NCBI GenBank assembly: GCA_002311835.1
Contig: DBZY01000101.1
Span: 267 to 25,183, forward strand
DNA: 24,917 bases
Direction: 5' to 3'
Origin: Proteobacteria bacterium UBA1148
GTDB lineage: Bacteria > Pseudomonadota > Gammaproteobacteria > Steroidobacterales > Rariloculaceae
Positions 15,930 to 24,274 of the stretch are shown here, one piece after another; positions within the stretch are counted from its first letter, which is position 1, and every line of letters begins with the position of its first letter. The notes under the pieces were generated by a model. The model saw only the letters and a program-made list of their open reading frames with translations. It searched no databases and had not been told where the DNA came from. A program made the position numbers and the translations under genes.

Positions 15930-16700
15930 CTAGCGAATGAGGCCACGGGAACTCTTACGAACCGACTCCAAAAACGCGACAACTTCTTCCTGACTCTCAG
16001 CATACTTCTCGAGAGTTTGCACGGCTTCCTTAAGTTTTAGATCCTGCCGATAAAGAACGCGATAGGCCTCTCGAACGTTACTGATCTGATCACTGGAAAA
16101 TCCACGACGCTTGAGACCTTCTGCATTGATACCACGAGGTACTGCGGGTCTACCGGAAGCCAAAACGTAGGCCGGAATGTCCTTCGTCACCGCAGTAAAG
16201 ATACCTGTCAAAGTATGAGCACCAATGTGACAGTACTGGTGTACTCCAGTGAAGCCTCCCAAAATTGCCCAATCACCGATATGAACATGCCCCGCCAAAG
16301 TCGTATTGTTGGCAAATACAGTATGGTTGCCAACAACACAGTCATGGGCAATATGCGAATACGCCATGATCCAATTATCGTTACCCAATCGGGTTATCCC
16401 TTCATCCTGTACTGTACCGCGATTGAATGAGCAGTACTCGCGAATAGTATTTCGATCGCCAATCACGAGTTGCGTTGACTCACCAGCATATTTTTTATCC
16501 TGAGGGTCATCACCGAGCGATGCGAATTGGAAGATATGGTTATCTCGACCAATAACACACGGCCCTTTAAGTACCACATGAGACTCTATGCGCGTTCCAG
16601 GTCCGACCTCCACATCCGCCCCAACAATGGAATATGGTCCAATAGATACATCTTCATGCACACGCGCACGACTCGAGATCACAGCACTCTCATGGATCAT
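15930..16700 (-). CDS. lpxA: UDP-N-acetylglucosamine acyltransferase
   Basis: LpxA transfers a 3-hydroxyacyl chain from ACP to UDP-GlcNAc, the first step of lipid A synthesis. The 256-aa protein is a left-handed beta-helix of hexapeptide repeats with a C-terminal helical part. The catalytic base is H119 in SHIAHD (E. coli H125), and GLKRRGF near 195-201 holds the substrate-binding arginines. At the hydrocarbon-ruler site, E. coli G173 aligns with I167 here (AHTLTGIF), a bulky residue. In E. coli Gly allows a C14 chain and Met there (as in Pseudomonas) selects C10, so I infer a chain shorter than C14. Start ATG 16700 overlaps the fabZ stop as ATGA. Confidence 0.98.
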   Translation of the reverse strand: MIHESAVISSRARVHEDVSIGPYSIVGADVEVGPGTRIESHVVLKGPCVIGRDNHIFQFASLGDDPQDKKYAGESTQLVIGDRNTIREYCSFNRGTVQDEGITRLGNDNWIMAYSHIAHDCVVGNHTVFANNTTLAGHVHIGDWAILGGFTGVHQYCHIGAHTLTGIFTAVTKDIPAYVLASGRPAVPRGINAEGLKRRGFSSDQISNVREAYRVLYRQDLKLKEAVQTLEKYAESQEEVVAFLESVRKSSRGLIR

Positions 16701-17149
16701 AGAGTTTTCCCCGGAGCTTGCAGAAATTCTGAGTGCGCGACTGTGTGTCCATCAACTTTAGCGGTCGCTTTAAAACGCCAAAAGTTACGGCGACGTGAGA
16801 TTACTTCTGCAGCAAGTACTAAGCGGTCACCCGGACACACAGGTTCTTTGAATCGGGAGTTCTCTATAGACACTAGATAAAGGATGAAATTCCTCTCTTC
16901 TGGAGGAAGACTTTCCCAAACAAGGACACCAGCAGCCTGCGCCATTGCCTCAACAATAAGTACACCTGGCATAATAGGGTGCCCTGGGAAGTGGCCCAAA
17001 AAAAATGGCTCACTTAAGACCACATTCTTAACTGCGACAATCGAGGTACTAGGCTCAAAACTAAGAATACCATCAATCATCAAAAATGGGGGTCGGTGTG
17101 GAAGTCGCTCCATGATGCCCTCAGCATCTATACAATAAGGCTCAGTCAC
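16697..17149 (-). CDS. fabZ: 3-hydroxyacyl-ACP dehydratase FabZ
   Basis: FabZ dehydrates 3-hydroxyacyl-ACP in fatty acid elongation and competes with LpxA for hydroxyacyl-ACP, which explains the neighbouring genes. The 150-aa length matches E. coli (151). MERLPHRPPFLMID starts the hot-dog fold, and the catalytic pair is H53 in GHFPGHPIMPG and E67 in VEAMAQAAG. GTG 17149 is the start: GGAGGA lies five bases upstream and the codon overlaps the lpxD end by eight bases. The frame is open to 17257, but the extra 36 residues fall wholly within lpxD and resemble nothing in the family. Confidence 0.97.
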   Translation of the reverse strand: MTEPYCIDAEGIMERLPHRPPFLMIDGILSFEPSTSIVAVKNVVLSEPFFLGHFPGHPIMPGVLIVEAMAQAAGVLVWESLPPEERNFILYLVSIENSRFKEPVCPGDRLVLAAEVISRRRNFWRFKATAKVDGHTVAHSEFLQAPGKTL

Positions 17150-18161
17150 CAGATTCCTCCACCCTGACCGACCTTTGATCTCGAACCGCTTCGTCCAGAT
17201 TCTTAAACCGAGCGGCATTACGCCGCCAACGGTTGGCTTTATCCGCCGACAAGGCACCAGAGTACGTACCAGGCTCGGTTATGGACTGCAGAATGGTACT
17301 GTGAAATGTAAATACAGCATCATCGCAAATCGTTAGGTGCCCTACCACTACAACCGCCCCACCAAACATACAGCGTTTACCTATAATCGTGCTACCAGAA
17401 ATACCGGTAAGCGCTGACATGATAGTGTGAGCGCCAACACGTACGTTATGTGCAATCTGCACTTGATTATCCAGTTTTACGCCATCTCCGATTATTGTGT
17501 CCTCGATGGTGCCGCAATCAATTGTAGAATTTGCTCCGATCTCAACATCATCCCCAATCACGACACTGCCTAGCTGCGGAACTTTTACCCACGACTCTTG
17601 ATCGCGAGCAAAACCAAATCCATCGCTACCAACGATAACGCCCGAATGCATAATGCACCGCTTACCGATATCAACACCGTCAATTAGAACAACGCGTGGT
17701 GCCAACTGCGTTCCCTCTCCGATGCTAACGTTATCCCCGACGACCGAACCTTCGCCGATGACTACAGACTCGCCTATACGTGTTCCTGCACCAACTACTG
17801 CCTGCGCACATATTCGCACTGACTTTGGCAAAATCGCATCTGCTGCCACACTGGCGCTCGAATCTATTCCTGGCTCGGGAACCGGACGTGGATGCAAAAA
17901 CTGTGCGGCTCGTGCATAGACAGCATAGGGATTAGATGAGATCAAGACGGGTACCGGACAATCTTGCGCATACCGTTCTTCAAGAATCACAGCCCCAGCA
18001 TTCGTAGTCGACAGCTGGGATCGATATGCTGGGTTCGCCAGAAAGCTGATTGCGGAGGATGAGGCGCTTAAAAGAGTGCCTACGTTACTGATTGGTAATT
18101 CGGCATCGCCCCGCAGTTCGCAACCAAAACGCTCCGCGAGCTCAACTAAAGTCGCGGACAT
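17142..18161 (-). CDS. lpxD: UDP-3-O-(3-hydroxyacyl)glucosamine N-acyltransferase
   Basis: LpxD adds the second hydroxyacyl chain, on the amino group, in lipid A synthesis. The 339-aa protein (E. coli 341) has the N-terminal uridine-binding domain (1-100, with AISFLANPAYRSQL), a long run of hexapeptide repeats from about 100 to 300, and the catalytic H238 in QIAHNVRVG. IVGSDGFGFARD near 176-186 is the family motif. The C-terminal helix reads NRWRRNAARFKNLDEAVRD. ATG 18161 follows skp by 42 bp. Near the end of the helix domain FTFHSTILQSITEPG is somewhat unlike the commoner wording but keeps SITEPG. Confidence 0.98.
   Translation of the reverse strand: MSATLVELAERFGCELRGDAELPISNVGTLLSASSSAISFLANPAYRSQLSTTNAGAVILEERYAQDCPVPVLISSNPYAVYARAAQFLHPRPVPEPGIDSSASVAADAILPKSVRICAQAVVGAGTRIGESVVIGEGSVVGDNVSIGEGTQLAPRVVLIDGVDIGKRCIMHSGVIVGSDGFGFARDQESWVKVPQLGSVVIGDDVEIGANSTIDCGTIEDTIIGDGVKLDNQVQIAHNVRVGAHTIMSALTGISGSTIIGKRCMFGGAVVVVGHLTICDDAVFTFHSTILQSITEPGTYSGALSADKANRWRRNAARFKNLDEAVRDQRSVRVEESGD
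17155..17160 (-). promoter_or_regulatory. Shine-Dalgarno GGAGGA for fabZ
   Basis: GGAGGA on the minus strand is five bases from GTG 17149. It is among the strongest ribosome-binding sites I noticed in the window, and it fixes the fabZ start inside the end of lpxD. Confidence 0.75.
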
Positions 18162-18203
18162 GGCTTTTAGTGTCTAGGAAATTAATTCGGGGTAATCCCT
18201 TTA

Positions 18204-18749
18204 CTAGGGGCCCCCAGCACTGGCCGAGAAACTGGCCTCCAGACCGCGGAGCACTTCTTCCGTGATATCGATCTCACCACTAAAAAACAACGCCTCTGGC
18301 AAAACCAAATCATACCCTGCCCCCCTTGCATACGACTGGATTTCTTCCACCAACATACGTTGTAAGTTGGCTAGTTCTTCGTTACGCCGGATATTTGAAT
18401 CTTCCATGAATTGATCCTGTTGGCGTTGCAAATCCCGCTGGTCCGCCTGAATCTCGCGCTCCAGCCTGAGGCGCTCGGTCTCGCCCAGCACCGCAACATC
18501 CCTCTGATAGGTCTCCTGTTTGGTCTCTAAAGACTCCTGCAAAGCCACGATCTCTCGCTGCCGTGGAGCAAACTCTGCATTCAGGCCCACATTAGCTGCC
18601 TGTACTTGCGGCGCCTGATCCATCAGGCGCGCCATATCAACAATACCAATGCTGATATCCGTCTGAGCATTCACCGTAAACGCGCTTAGCAGCGCGCCTA
18701 GCAACAGAGCAGCTTGAGTTGCCGCCCACGATTTCAACTGAATCCTCAT
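18204..18749 (-). CDS. skp: Periplasmic chaperone Skp/OmpH
   Basis: Skp is a trimeric periplasmic chaperone that holds unfolded outer-membrane proteins on their way to BamA. The 181-aa precursor has a signal peptide (positive MRIQLK, hydrophobic core, likely cleavage after FTVNA at residue 28). A short strand IGIVDMARLMDQAPQ begins the body, followed by a long charged coiled-coil rich in Arg, Gln and Glu (about 55-135) that forms the tentacles, and a return to the head with DLVLPEALFF. It lies 23 bp after bamA and before lpxD, the standard arrangement. The start ATG 18749 has AGGGA about ten bases upstream. Confidence 0.93.
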   Translation of the reverse strand: MRIQLKSWAATQAALLLGALLSAFTVNAQTDISIGIVDMARLMDQAPQVQAANVGLNAEFAPRQREIVALQESLETKQETYQRDVAVLGETERLRLEREIQADQRDLQRQQDQFMEDSNIRRNEELANLQRMLVEEIQSYARGAGYDLVLPEALFFSGEIDITEEVLRGLEASFSASAGGP

Positions 18750-18772
18750 AATTTATTCGTCCCTAGCTGTTA

Positions 18773-21154
18773 CTAAAAAGCGCTTCCAACCGTAAATTGA
18801 AATTCCTCTAATCGATCACCATGCAGCCGATCTGTTTCCTCCACAGCATTTAACGGTTTTGCGAAACTGAATCTCAGCAACCCCATGGGCGACATCCATT
18901 CTACCCCGATCCCGGTTGAATGTTTGAGGGCATCACGATCGAAATCGTACGATATGGGATCTCCCAGCCTATCGAAGAAATTAACTCCACCGGTATCGAA
19001 CACACCCCCAATATCGTAAAACAGCGTCGCTCGGAACTGAGCTGCGTATTGTTCTGGGATCGGGAATGCTATCTCAAACTGGTTTCCAATCATTAGGTTA
19101 CCACCAAACGGATACCCTCTGTCATCTCGCGGACCCATCCAGCTTTCTCTGTACCCACGAACAGTCCCAGGACCGCCGCCATACAAACGGCGAAACGGAG
19201 GCAGCGAGGTCGTGTAATCTCCATAAGCGTCACCCATTGAGACCGAGGAATTAATAATGAACATCCAGGGCCCTACAATCGTCATATATTTCTGAAAGTC
19301 CACTGTTGCAACGTAGAACTCAACGTCGCTGCTGGGAACGGATCCGCTTATATTGATAGAAAACCGAGTGCCGGCAGTCGGAAAAATCGCACGGTTACGC
19401 GAATCAAAGTGCCAACCCACCGCCAAATCAAAGGTTGCGTACGAATTAATAAACTGCCCCCCCTCGTAAGTCACCTCACCGTTATTCATCACCCATTGAT
19501 TGCTCTGGAATGAACTCCATGGATTCGTTATAAGCGAGGAGTAAGAATATGATCCGCCCAAATTAAGGTACTGGTACTCGGTTATGGGATATTGCCAGCG
19601 TGCCCCAGCCGAGGACATTTTGGTCGAGAAAGGCGAGGTTGCAGCAGTGAATTGTTTGATGTCGCGGTGAGACAAGAAAAGCGTCCGAGATACCCCATCG
19701 ACATTCCGATAGGGGTCTGTGAAGTCAAGATTGTAGCTACTTGAATACTCACCACCAGTAAGTCTCACTGAGATCTGGTGTCCAGTCCCCATAAAGTTAG
19801 AGTGCGAAAAATTGCCGTTGAGTTGGACACCAAAATACTCCGAATAACCAATTCCTCCACCAAACTGTCCGGGTAAACCCTCATCGATCTGAAAATCGAC
19901 GTCAACGATATCGGACACTCCCGGAATCGGGTTCGTCTCAAATGTCGCAGACTCTACAAACGGTAACCGCTCCAGGCGCACTGCAGAACGTTCTACTAGA
20001 AGATTGGAAAGGTATGCGCCTTCAAGCTGACGCATCTCGCGCCGGTAAACCTCATCATCGACGTTACTCGAACCATTAAAATTAATCCTACGAACGTACA
20101 CCCGGCTCTGTGAGTCCACAAAAAAAGTGATGGTAACCTCCCGGGTTGCGTCGTCGAGTGCTGGAATACCCCGAACCTGAGCGAACGCATAGCCGTCCTC
20201 ACCAAGCCGTGCGAGCATGTTTTGTTCGCTGCCTGCGATCAGCTGCTGCGAGAAAATTTCACCAGGGTTTACCAATATCTCTGCTTGAAGATCCTCTACG
20301 GGCACAACCATATCCCCGGCCAACTTGATATCAGTGATTATGTAGCGCTCACCCTCTGCAATATTGATCGTAATGAAGATATCTAGCATATCTGGTGAGA
20401 TTGCGACCTGTACGCCTTCGTTACGAAAGTCAGCAAACCCCCGGTCCATGTAAAAGGAGCGAAGCGCCTCTAAGTCTCCTTCAAGCGTTTCTTTGGCATA
20501 CCTATCGTCATTTCTCATAAACGACAACCAATTACCCGTAGAAAGCTCGAATTCACTAAGAAGCTCTTCGTCCTCGAAACTGGTATTACCGACAATATTG
20601 ATTTGTCTAATCTGTGCGCGTTCACCCTCTTCGATATTGATAGCCACACGCACCTGGTTATTCCCAACTTCTTCAACGGGTGTATCCACTTTGACGCTAT
20701 ATCTCCCCCGGCTGTAGTACGTCTCAGTTAAAAATTGTTTGACCTCCTCAAGTACCGAACGGTCAAAGACTCTCCCTGGAGTCAAGCCAACCTCACGCAG
20801 TGACTCCTCGAGCTGTTCTGTCTCGATCTCTCTATTTCCTTCGATTGTGAACTCCTCAATGGAGGGCCTCTCTAACACGGCGATAATCAACGCATTGCCG
20901 TCCTTTCGAAACTCAACGTCTCTGAAAAATCCAGTAGCGTAAAGCGCTCGTACGCCTTCTTGTGCCAACTGGTCCGTAACTGTATCGCCGATATTGATGG
21001 GCAAGTAATTGTAGATGGTGCCCTCTGCAATCCGCTGGGCGCCTTCCAGCTGAAAGTTTCTAACGACCCATGGATCAAACGCCTGAGCCTCGTGCACTAA
21101 AAGAGACGAGAAAACACCGGCGAGAATATATATATTCCGCTTAGTAAGCATCAT
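18773..21154 (-). CDS. bamA: Outer membrane protein assembly factor BamA
   Basis: BamA is the Omp85 core of the machine that inserts beta-barrel proteins into the outer membrane. The 793-aa precursor has a signal peptide ending at AQA, five POTRA domains (about 25-425), beginning FQLEGAQRIAEG and including NIVGNTSFEDEELL, and a 16-strand barrel. The conserved loop L6 motif appears as GPGTVRGYRESWMGP, with Tyr in place of the common VRGF. The chain ends in phenylalanine (FTVGSAF), the usual outer-membrane C-terminal signature. ATG 21154 shares one base with the rseP stop (TGATG); a second ATG follows directly at 21151 and an upstream TTG at 21157 is less likely. Confidence 0.97.
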   Translation of the reverse strand: MMLTKRNIYILAGVFSSLLVHEAQAFDPWVVRNFQLEGAQRIAEGTIYNYLPINIGDTVTDQLAQEGVRALYATGFFRDVEFRKDGNALIIAVLERPSIEEFTIEGNREIETEQLEESLREVGLTPGRVFDRSVLEEVKQFLTETYYSRGRYSVKVDTPVEEVGNNQVRVAINIEEGERAQIRQINIVGNTSFEDEELLSEFELSTGNWLSFMRNDDRYAKETLEGDLEALRSFYMDRGFADFRNEGVQVAISPDMLDIFITINIAEGERYIITDIKLAGDMVVPVEDLQAEILVNPGEIFSQQLIAGSEQNMLARLGEDGYAFAQVRGIPALDDATREVTITFFVDSQSRVYVRRINFNGSSNVDDEVYRREMRQLEGAYLSNLLVERSAVRLERLPFVESATFETNPIPGVSDIVDVDFQIDEGLPGQFGGGIGYSEYFGVQLNGNFSHSNFMGTGHQISVRLTGGEYSSSYNLDFTDPYRNVDGVSRTLFLSHRDIKQFTAATSPFSTKMSSAGARWQYPITEYQYLNLGGSYSYSSLITNPWSSFQSNQWVMNNGEVTYEGGQFINSYATFDLAVGWHFDSRNRAIFPTAGTRFSINISGSVPSSDVEFYVATVDFQKYMTIVGPWMFIINSSVSMGDAYGDYTTSLPPFRRLYGGGPGTVRGYRESWMGPRDDRGYPFGGNLMIGNQFEIAFPIPEQYAAQFRATLFYDIGGVFDTGGVNFFDRLGDPISYDFDRDALKHSTGIGVEWMSPMGLLRFSFAKPLNAVEETDRLHGDRLEEFQFTVGSAF

Positions 21155-22581
21155 CAACCAAACATCCTAGAAAGATCGTTGTAGAAGGCAAAACTCATCA
21201 ACACAATCAGCAACAGCATGCCGACCTGCTGCCCAATTATCATGGTCCGCTCGGTAAGTGGTGAACCTTTTATCAATTCCGCAAACTGATAGGCAATCTG
21301 CCCACCATCCAACAGGGGTACCGGCAAAAGATTCAGAATACCTAGGCTAATACTAACAATGGCCAGAAAGGAGAGAAACGTGGTGAACCCAGCGCGGGCG
21401 CTGTCGCCTGCGTAGGCGGCAATATTTATGGGGCCGCTGATATTGCGAACAGACACGTCTCCAACCAACATCCGTCCGAGCATACGGATAGTCAGCGAAC
21501 TCATCTCCCAGGTTCTCAAAACTCCCTTTGGTAACGCTTCAACAACTCCGTAACGTTGCTCGGTTCTAGCCTGATCATAGATGCTCTGTGCCAGCTCAGA
21601 ATCCACACCTGCACCTATACGGCCAATTGTTTGATCTCCATCTTCAATAGCCCCGATGGTTAGTTCCATAACATGCTCGAATCCAGCTCGTTCGACTAAA
21701 ACCGAAACCGTTTGACCCGGGCGCGCACGAATATACTCAACCCAACCCCACCAGCTACTGATTGGCTCTCCATCTGCAGATATTACCCGGTCCCCAGAAC
21801 GTAACCCGGCCTGATCTGCCGACCCGTCTGGTGTTATCTCATCCATGACAGGGGGTAATAACGGGCCAGGCTCGAATCCCAGCCCCGCCCATAGTCCCTC
21901 AGGCTCAGTAAGCTCAGCCTCCCGCCCTCTAACATCGAGTTCCAACGACCGAGAAGCGCCTCGAGAATCCTGTACGGTGAATCCGATACGCCCGTCCCTC
22001 AATAGTTCATCCAGGATCGCAAGAACTGTGGTCTCCCAGGTCGGAGACGCCCTGGAACCTACCGCGACAATCTCGTCACCAGGCATAAGACCGGCTAACG
22101 CAGCAACTGATCCAGGAGTGACGGAGCCTACAATTGCCTTAGTACCTGGCACTCCACTGACGAATATCGCCCAATAAGCCAGGACTGCGAATAAAAAGTT
22201 GAACCCGGGACCAGCTAGAAGAACCGCAACGCGATGGGAAATCGGGCGCCGATTGAATGCTAGGTGCTGCTCAGCCTCGGGCACTGGACCCTCACGCTCA
22301 TCGAGAAGCTTAACGTAACCGCCTAACGGAATGCTCGACAGCCAGTATTCCGGGCCCTCCACCTCTTGTGTCTCGGTGGCCACATCGCTCCCAGCACTCG
22401 CTACACGCTGCTGCGTCGGGCGCCCGCGCCAACGCAGTAAGGGTTTCCCAAACCCGACGGAAAACCGCAAAACCTTAAATCCTAACCGACGAGCAGCCCA
22501 AAAATGTCCGTACTCATGGACTGACACTAAAACGCCGATAGCAACGATGAAAGCTAAAACTGAAGAAATTACATCAATCAT
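21154..22581 (-). CDS. rseP: RIP metalloprotease RseP (site-2 protease)
   Basis: RseP is an intramembrane zinc protease that cuts the anti-sigma factor RseA (MucA in Pseudomonas) after DegS, releasing sigma E in response to unfolded outer-membrane proteins. HEYGH at 22-26 and LLPVPLLDGG near 418-427 (zinc ligand D425) form the active site across membrane helices. Two PDZ domains lie between, with starts near GSVTPGSVAALAGLMPGD and DEITPDGSADQAGLRSGD. At 475 aa it is longer than E. coli RseP (450); a hydrophilic insertion of about 20 residues lies around 55-75, before the conserved SIPLGGYVKLLDE. It overlaps bamA by one base. dxr, which precedes it in Pseudomonas, is absent. Confidence 0.97.
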   Translation of the reverse strand: MIDVISSVLAFIVAIGVLVSVHEYGHFWAARRLGFKVLRFSVGFGKPLLRWRGRPTQQRVASAGSDVATETQEVEGPEYWLSSIPLGGYVKLLDEREGPVPEAEQHLAFNRRPISHRVAVLLAGPGFNFLFAVLAYWAIFVSGVPGTKAIVGSVTPGSVAALAGLMPGDEIVAVGSRASPTWETTVLAILDELLRDGRIGFTVQDSRGASRSLELDVRGREAELTEPEGLWAGLGFEPGPLLPPVMDEITPDGSADQAGLRSGDRVISADGEPISSWWGWVEYIRARPGQTVSVLVERAGFEHVMELTIGAIEDGDQTIGRIGAGVDSELAQSIYDQARTEQRYGVVEALPKGVLRTWEMSSLTIRMLGRMLVGDVSVRNISGPINIAAYAGDSARAGFTTFLSFLAIVSISLGILNLLPVPLLDGGQIAYQFAELIKGSPLTERTMIIGQQVGMLLLIVLMSFAFYNDLSRMFG

Positions 22582-22683
22582 TCACACATCATCCCTGGCT
22601 ACACCGTATCGAAAGAAACCTCAAATCCTTGAATATTCTACCCGGCGTGCCCTTTCTACCCAACCTCTAGCTTATCGAATATC

Positions 22684-22711
22684 ACAGACCACCAAAATCC
22701 TCTAAGGTTCC
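22684..22711 (-). promoter_or_regulatory. Possible sigma-E type promoter upstream of rseP-bamA-skp
   Basis: In the 140-bp cdsA-rseP gap the minus strand reads GGAACCT (22711-22705), a 16-bp spacer, then TCTGT (22688-22684). E. coli sigma E promoters use GGAACTT and TC-type -10 boxes such as TCTGA with about 16 bp between. Position is apt: this would start transcription near 22677, about 95 nt before rseP. rseP, bamA and skp belong to the sigma E regulon in E. coli. The match is by eye and imperfect in both boxes. Confidence 0.4.
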
Positions 22712-22721
22712 GGGTACTCGG

Positions 22722-23522
22722 TTAACTAGGCACCCCAGCAACAATTAGCCCCAGCGTAAATATGGGGATAGCCGCAACCAGGCTGTCGATCCGGTCTAAA
22801 ATCCCACCATGCCCCGGTAGAAATCGACCGCTGTCTTTCATACTCACGTTACGCTTGAATATGCTTACTGTGAGATCGCCGATCACGGAACTCACTGCCG
22901 CCACAATACTAATAGCAATGAAAGACCCGCTTGGAATCTCCAAAAAGCGGCTGGAGGTATACGAGATAACAACCACCAACAACAGCCCCCCGATGAGGCC
23001 TTCCCAGGTCTTTGCTGGACTTACGCGGGGCGCAAGTTTGACCCGCCCCCAGGAACTACCTACAAAGTAAGCTCCCACATCTGCAGCCCACACAATTAAT
23101 AAGATGCCCATCGTTAACCCAGGGCCCTGGGGTAAGTTGCCATGTAAGTAAGTCAGCAGAAACCAGGCAGGTAACAGCGCAACTGGTCCAGCGATTCCAA
23201 CAAGCATTAACGGTATTCGGAATGGATATACGACTAGGATGCATAACGCGAGGCCCCACCAGGTAATAGCAATAACCGTGATTGGAAACACCCAGTTTTG
23301 CTCCATACCCCAATAAGCCATGGAGAGCATAAGTCCACCCGAAACCGTGAGGTAACCCAACCGAGCAGAGCCTTTTAACCGAGCTAGGCCAGCCCATTCC
23401 CAAGTTCCACCAAGCCAAAAAATTCCGATGATCCAGCCGACAACCCAGGTGGGGGAAAACAGGACTACCGTTGTGGTAACGCTAGCAAGAACGAGCGCCG
23501 TGATGACACGGGTTCTCAGCAA
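22722..23522 (-). CDS. cdsA: Phosphatidate cytidylyltransferase
   Basis: CdsA makes CDP-diacylglycerol from phosphatidate and CTP at the inner membrane, the branch point for all phospholipids. The 266-aa protein is largely membrane helices. The signature toward the C-terminus is intact: SVIGDLTVSIFKRNVSMKD followed by LPGHGGILDRIDS, and before it SPAKTWEGLIGG. Start is TTG 23522, overlapping the uppS end by seven bases with GAGG eight bases upstream; no ATG offers a full-length product. In E. coli and Pseudomonas dxr is either just before uppS or just after cdsA; here neither site has it. Confidence 0.96.
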   Translation of the reverse strand: MLRTRVITALVLASVTTTVVLFSPTWVVGWIIGIFWLGGTWEWAGLARLKGSARLGYLTVSGGLMLSMAYWGMEQNWVFPITVIAITWWGLALCILVVYPFRIPLMLVGIAGPVALLPAWFLLTYLHGNLPQGPGLTMGILLIVWAADVGAYFVGSSWGRVKLAPRVSPAKTWEGLIGGLLLVVVISYTSSRFLEIPSGSFIAISIVAAVSSVIGDLTVSIFKRNVSMKDSGRFLPGHGGILDRIDSLVAAIPIFTLGLIVAGVPS

Positions 23523-24274
23523 CGAGCGCCCTCGATCTGCTCTCCCGTGCGTCCGAACCGACGCTGTCGACCCACATAAAAATCAAGCGCCTTCTTCATC
23601 TCATCAACTCCAAAGTCAGGCCATAGAACGTCAGAAAAATACAGCTCTGTGTACGCAAGATTCCAAAGCAGAAAATTACTAATTCGCTGTTCTCCACCTG
23701 TACGAATTAGGAGATCAACATCCGGAAGCCGCGCCATCTCCAATGCCGAAGCATAATGCGTTTCGTCAATCTGCTCAGGATCAAGCGTACCTTCTGACAC
23801 CTGTCGTGCGACTTTTTTTGCCGCATTTACAAGGTCTGCCCGGCCGCCATACGCTACCGCCACCGCCAGATTCATTCGGGAATTGTTATGGGTTCGAATC
23901 TCCGCTGCTTTCATCAATTCCTGAAGCGCCGGATTGAGCAATCCAGTCTCACCTATGAAGCTGAGCTGCACCCCTTTCTCGTACAGCTCCTCTACCTCAC
24001 TATTCAGCGCCTCTACGAACAAAACCATCAGCCTACGGATTTCCTCCCGAGGCCGCTGCCAGTTCTCGCTAGAGAAAGCAAAGAGGGTGAGAAACTTAAC
24101 GCCACGACACATACATTGCTCGACAATTTGGCGAATAGGTTTGATGCCGGCTCTATGACCTACCTGTCGTGGAAGAATTCTCCGTCTGGCCCAACGGCCA
24201 TTACCGTCCATGATGACAGCCACATGCTGAGGAACGGCATCACACGAGACATCTTTTTGAGTTGAGGTACCCAT
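23516..24274 (-). CDS. uppS: Isoprenyl transferase (undecaprenyl diphosphate synthase)
   Basis: UppS elongates farnesyl diphosphate with isopentenyl diphosphate in cis to the C55 carrier used for peptidoglycan and O-antigen. The 252-aa length matches E. coli (253). HVAVIMDGNGRWA near 17-29 holds the catalytic D23, FAFSSENWQRP and LLIRTGGEQRISNFLLWN are the other family motifs, and ELYFSDVLWPDF closes the active site. ATG 24274 shares a base with the frr stop (TGATG); the open frame beyond, to 24313, lies inside frr. The enzyme requires C5 precursors, so an isoprenoid pathway must exist even though no MEP gene is found in this block. Confidence 0.97.
   Translation of the reverse strand: MGTSTQKDVSCDAVPQHVAVIMDGNGRWARRRILPRQVGHRAGIKPIRQIVEQCMCRGVKFLTLFAFSSENWQRPREEIRRLMVLFVEALNSEVEELYEKGVQLSFIGETGLLNPALQELMKAAEIRTHNNSRMNLAVAVAYGGRADLVNAAKKVARQVSEGTLDPEQIDETHYASALEMARLPDVDLLIRTGGEQRISNFLLWNLAYTELYFSDVLWPDFGVDEMKKALDFYVGRQRRFGRTGEQIEGARC

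Noticed and set aside
22582..22721. A decayed dxr remnant between cdsA and rseP
   Set aside because: The gap is only 140 bp, with stops in the frames I read, and shows no stretch I could relate to Dxr.
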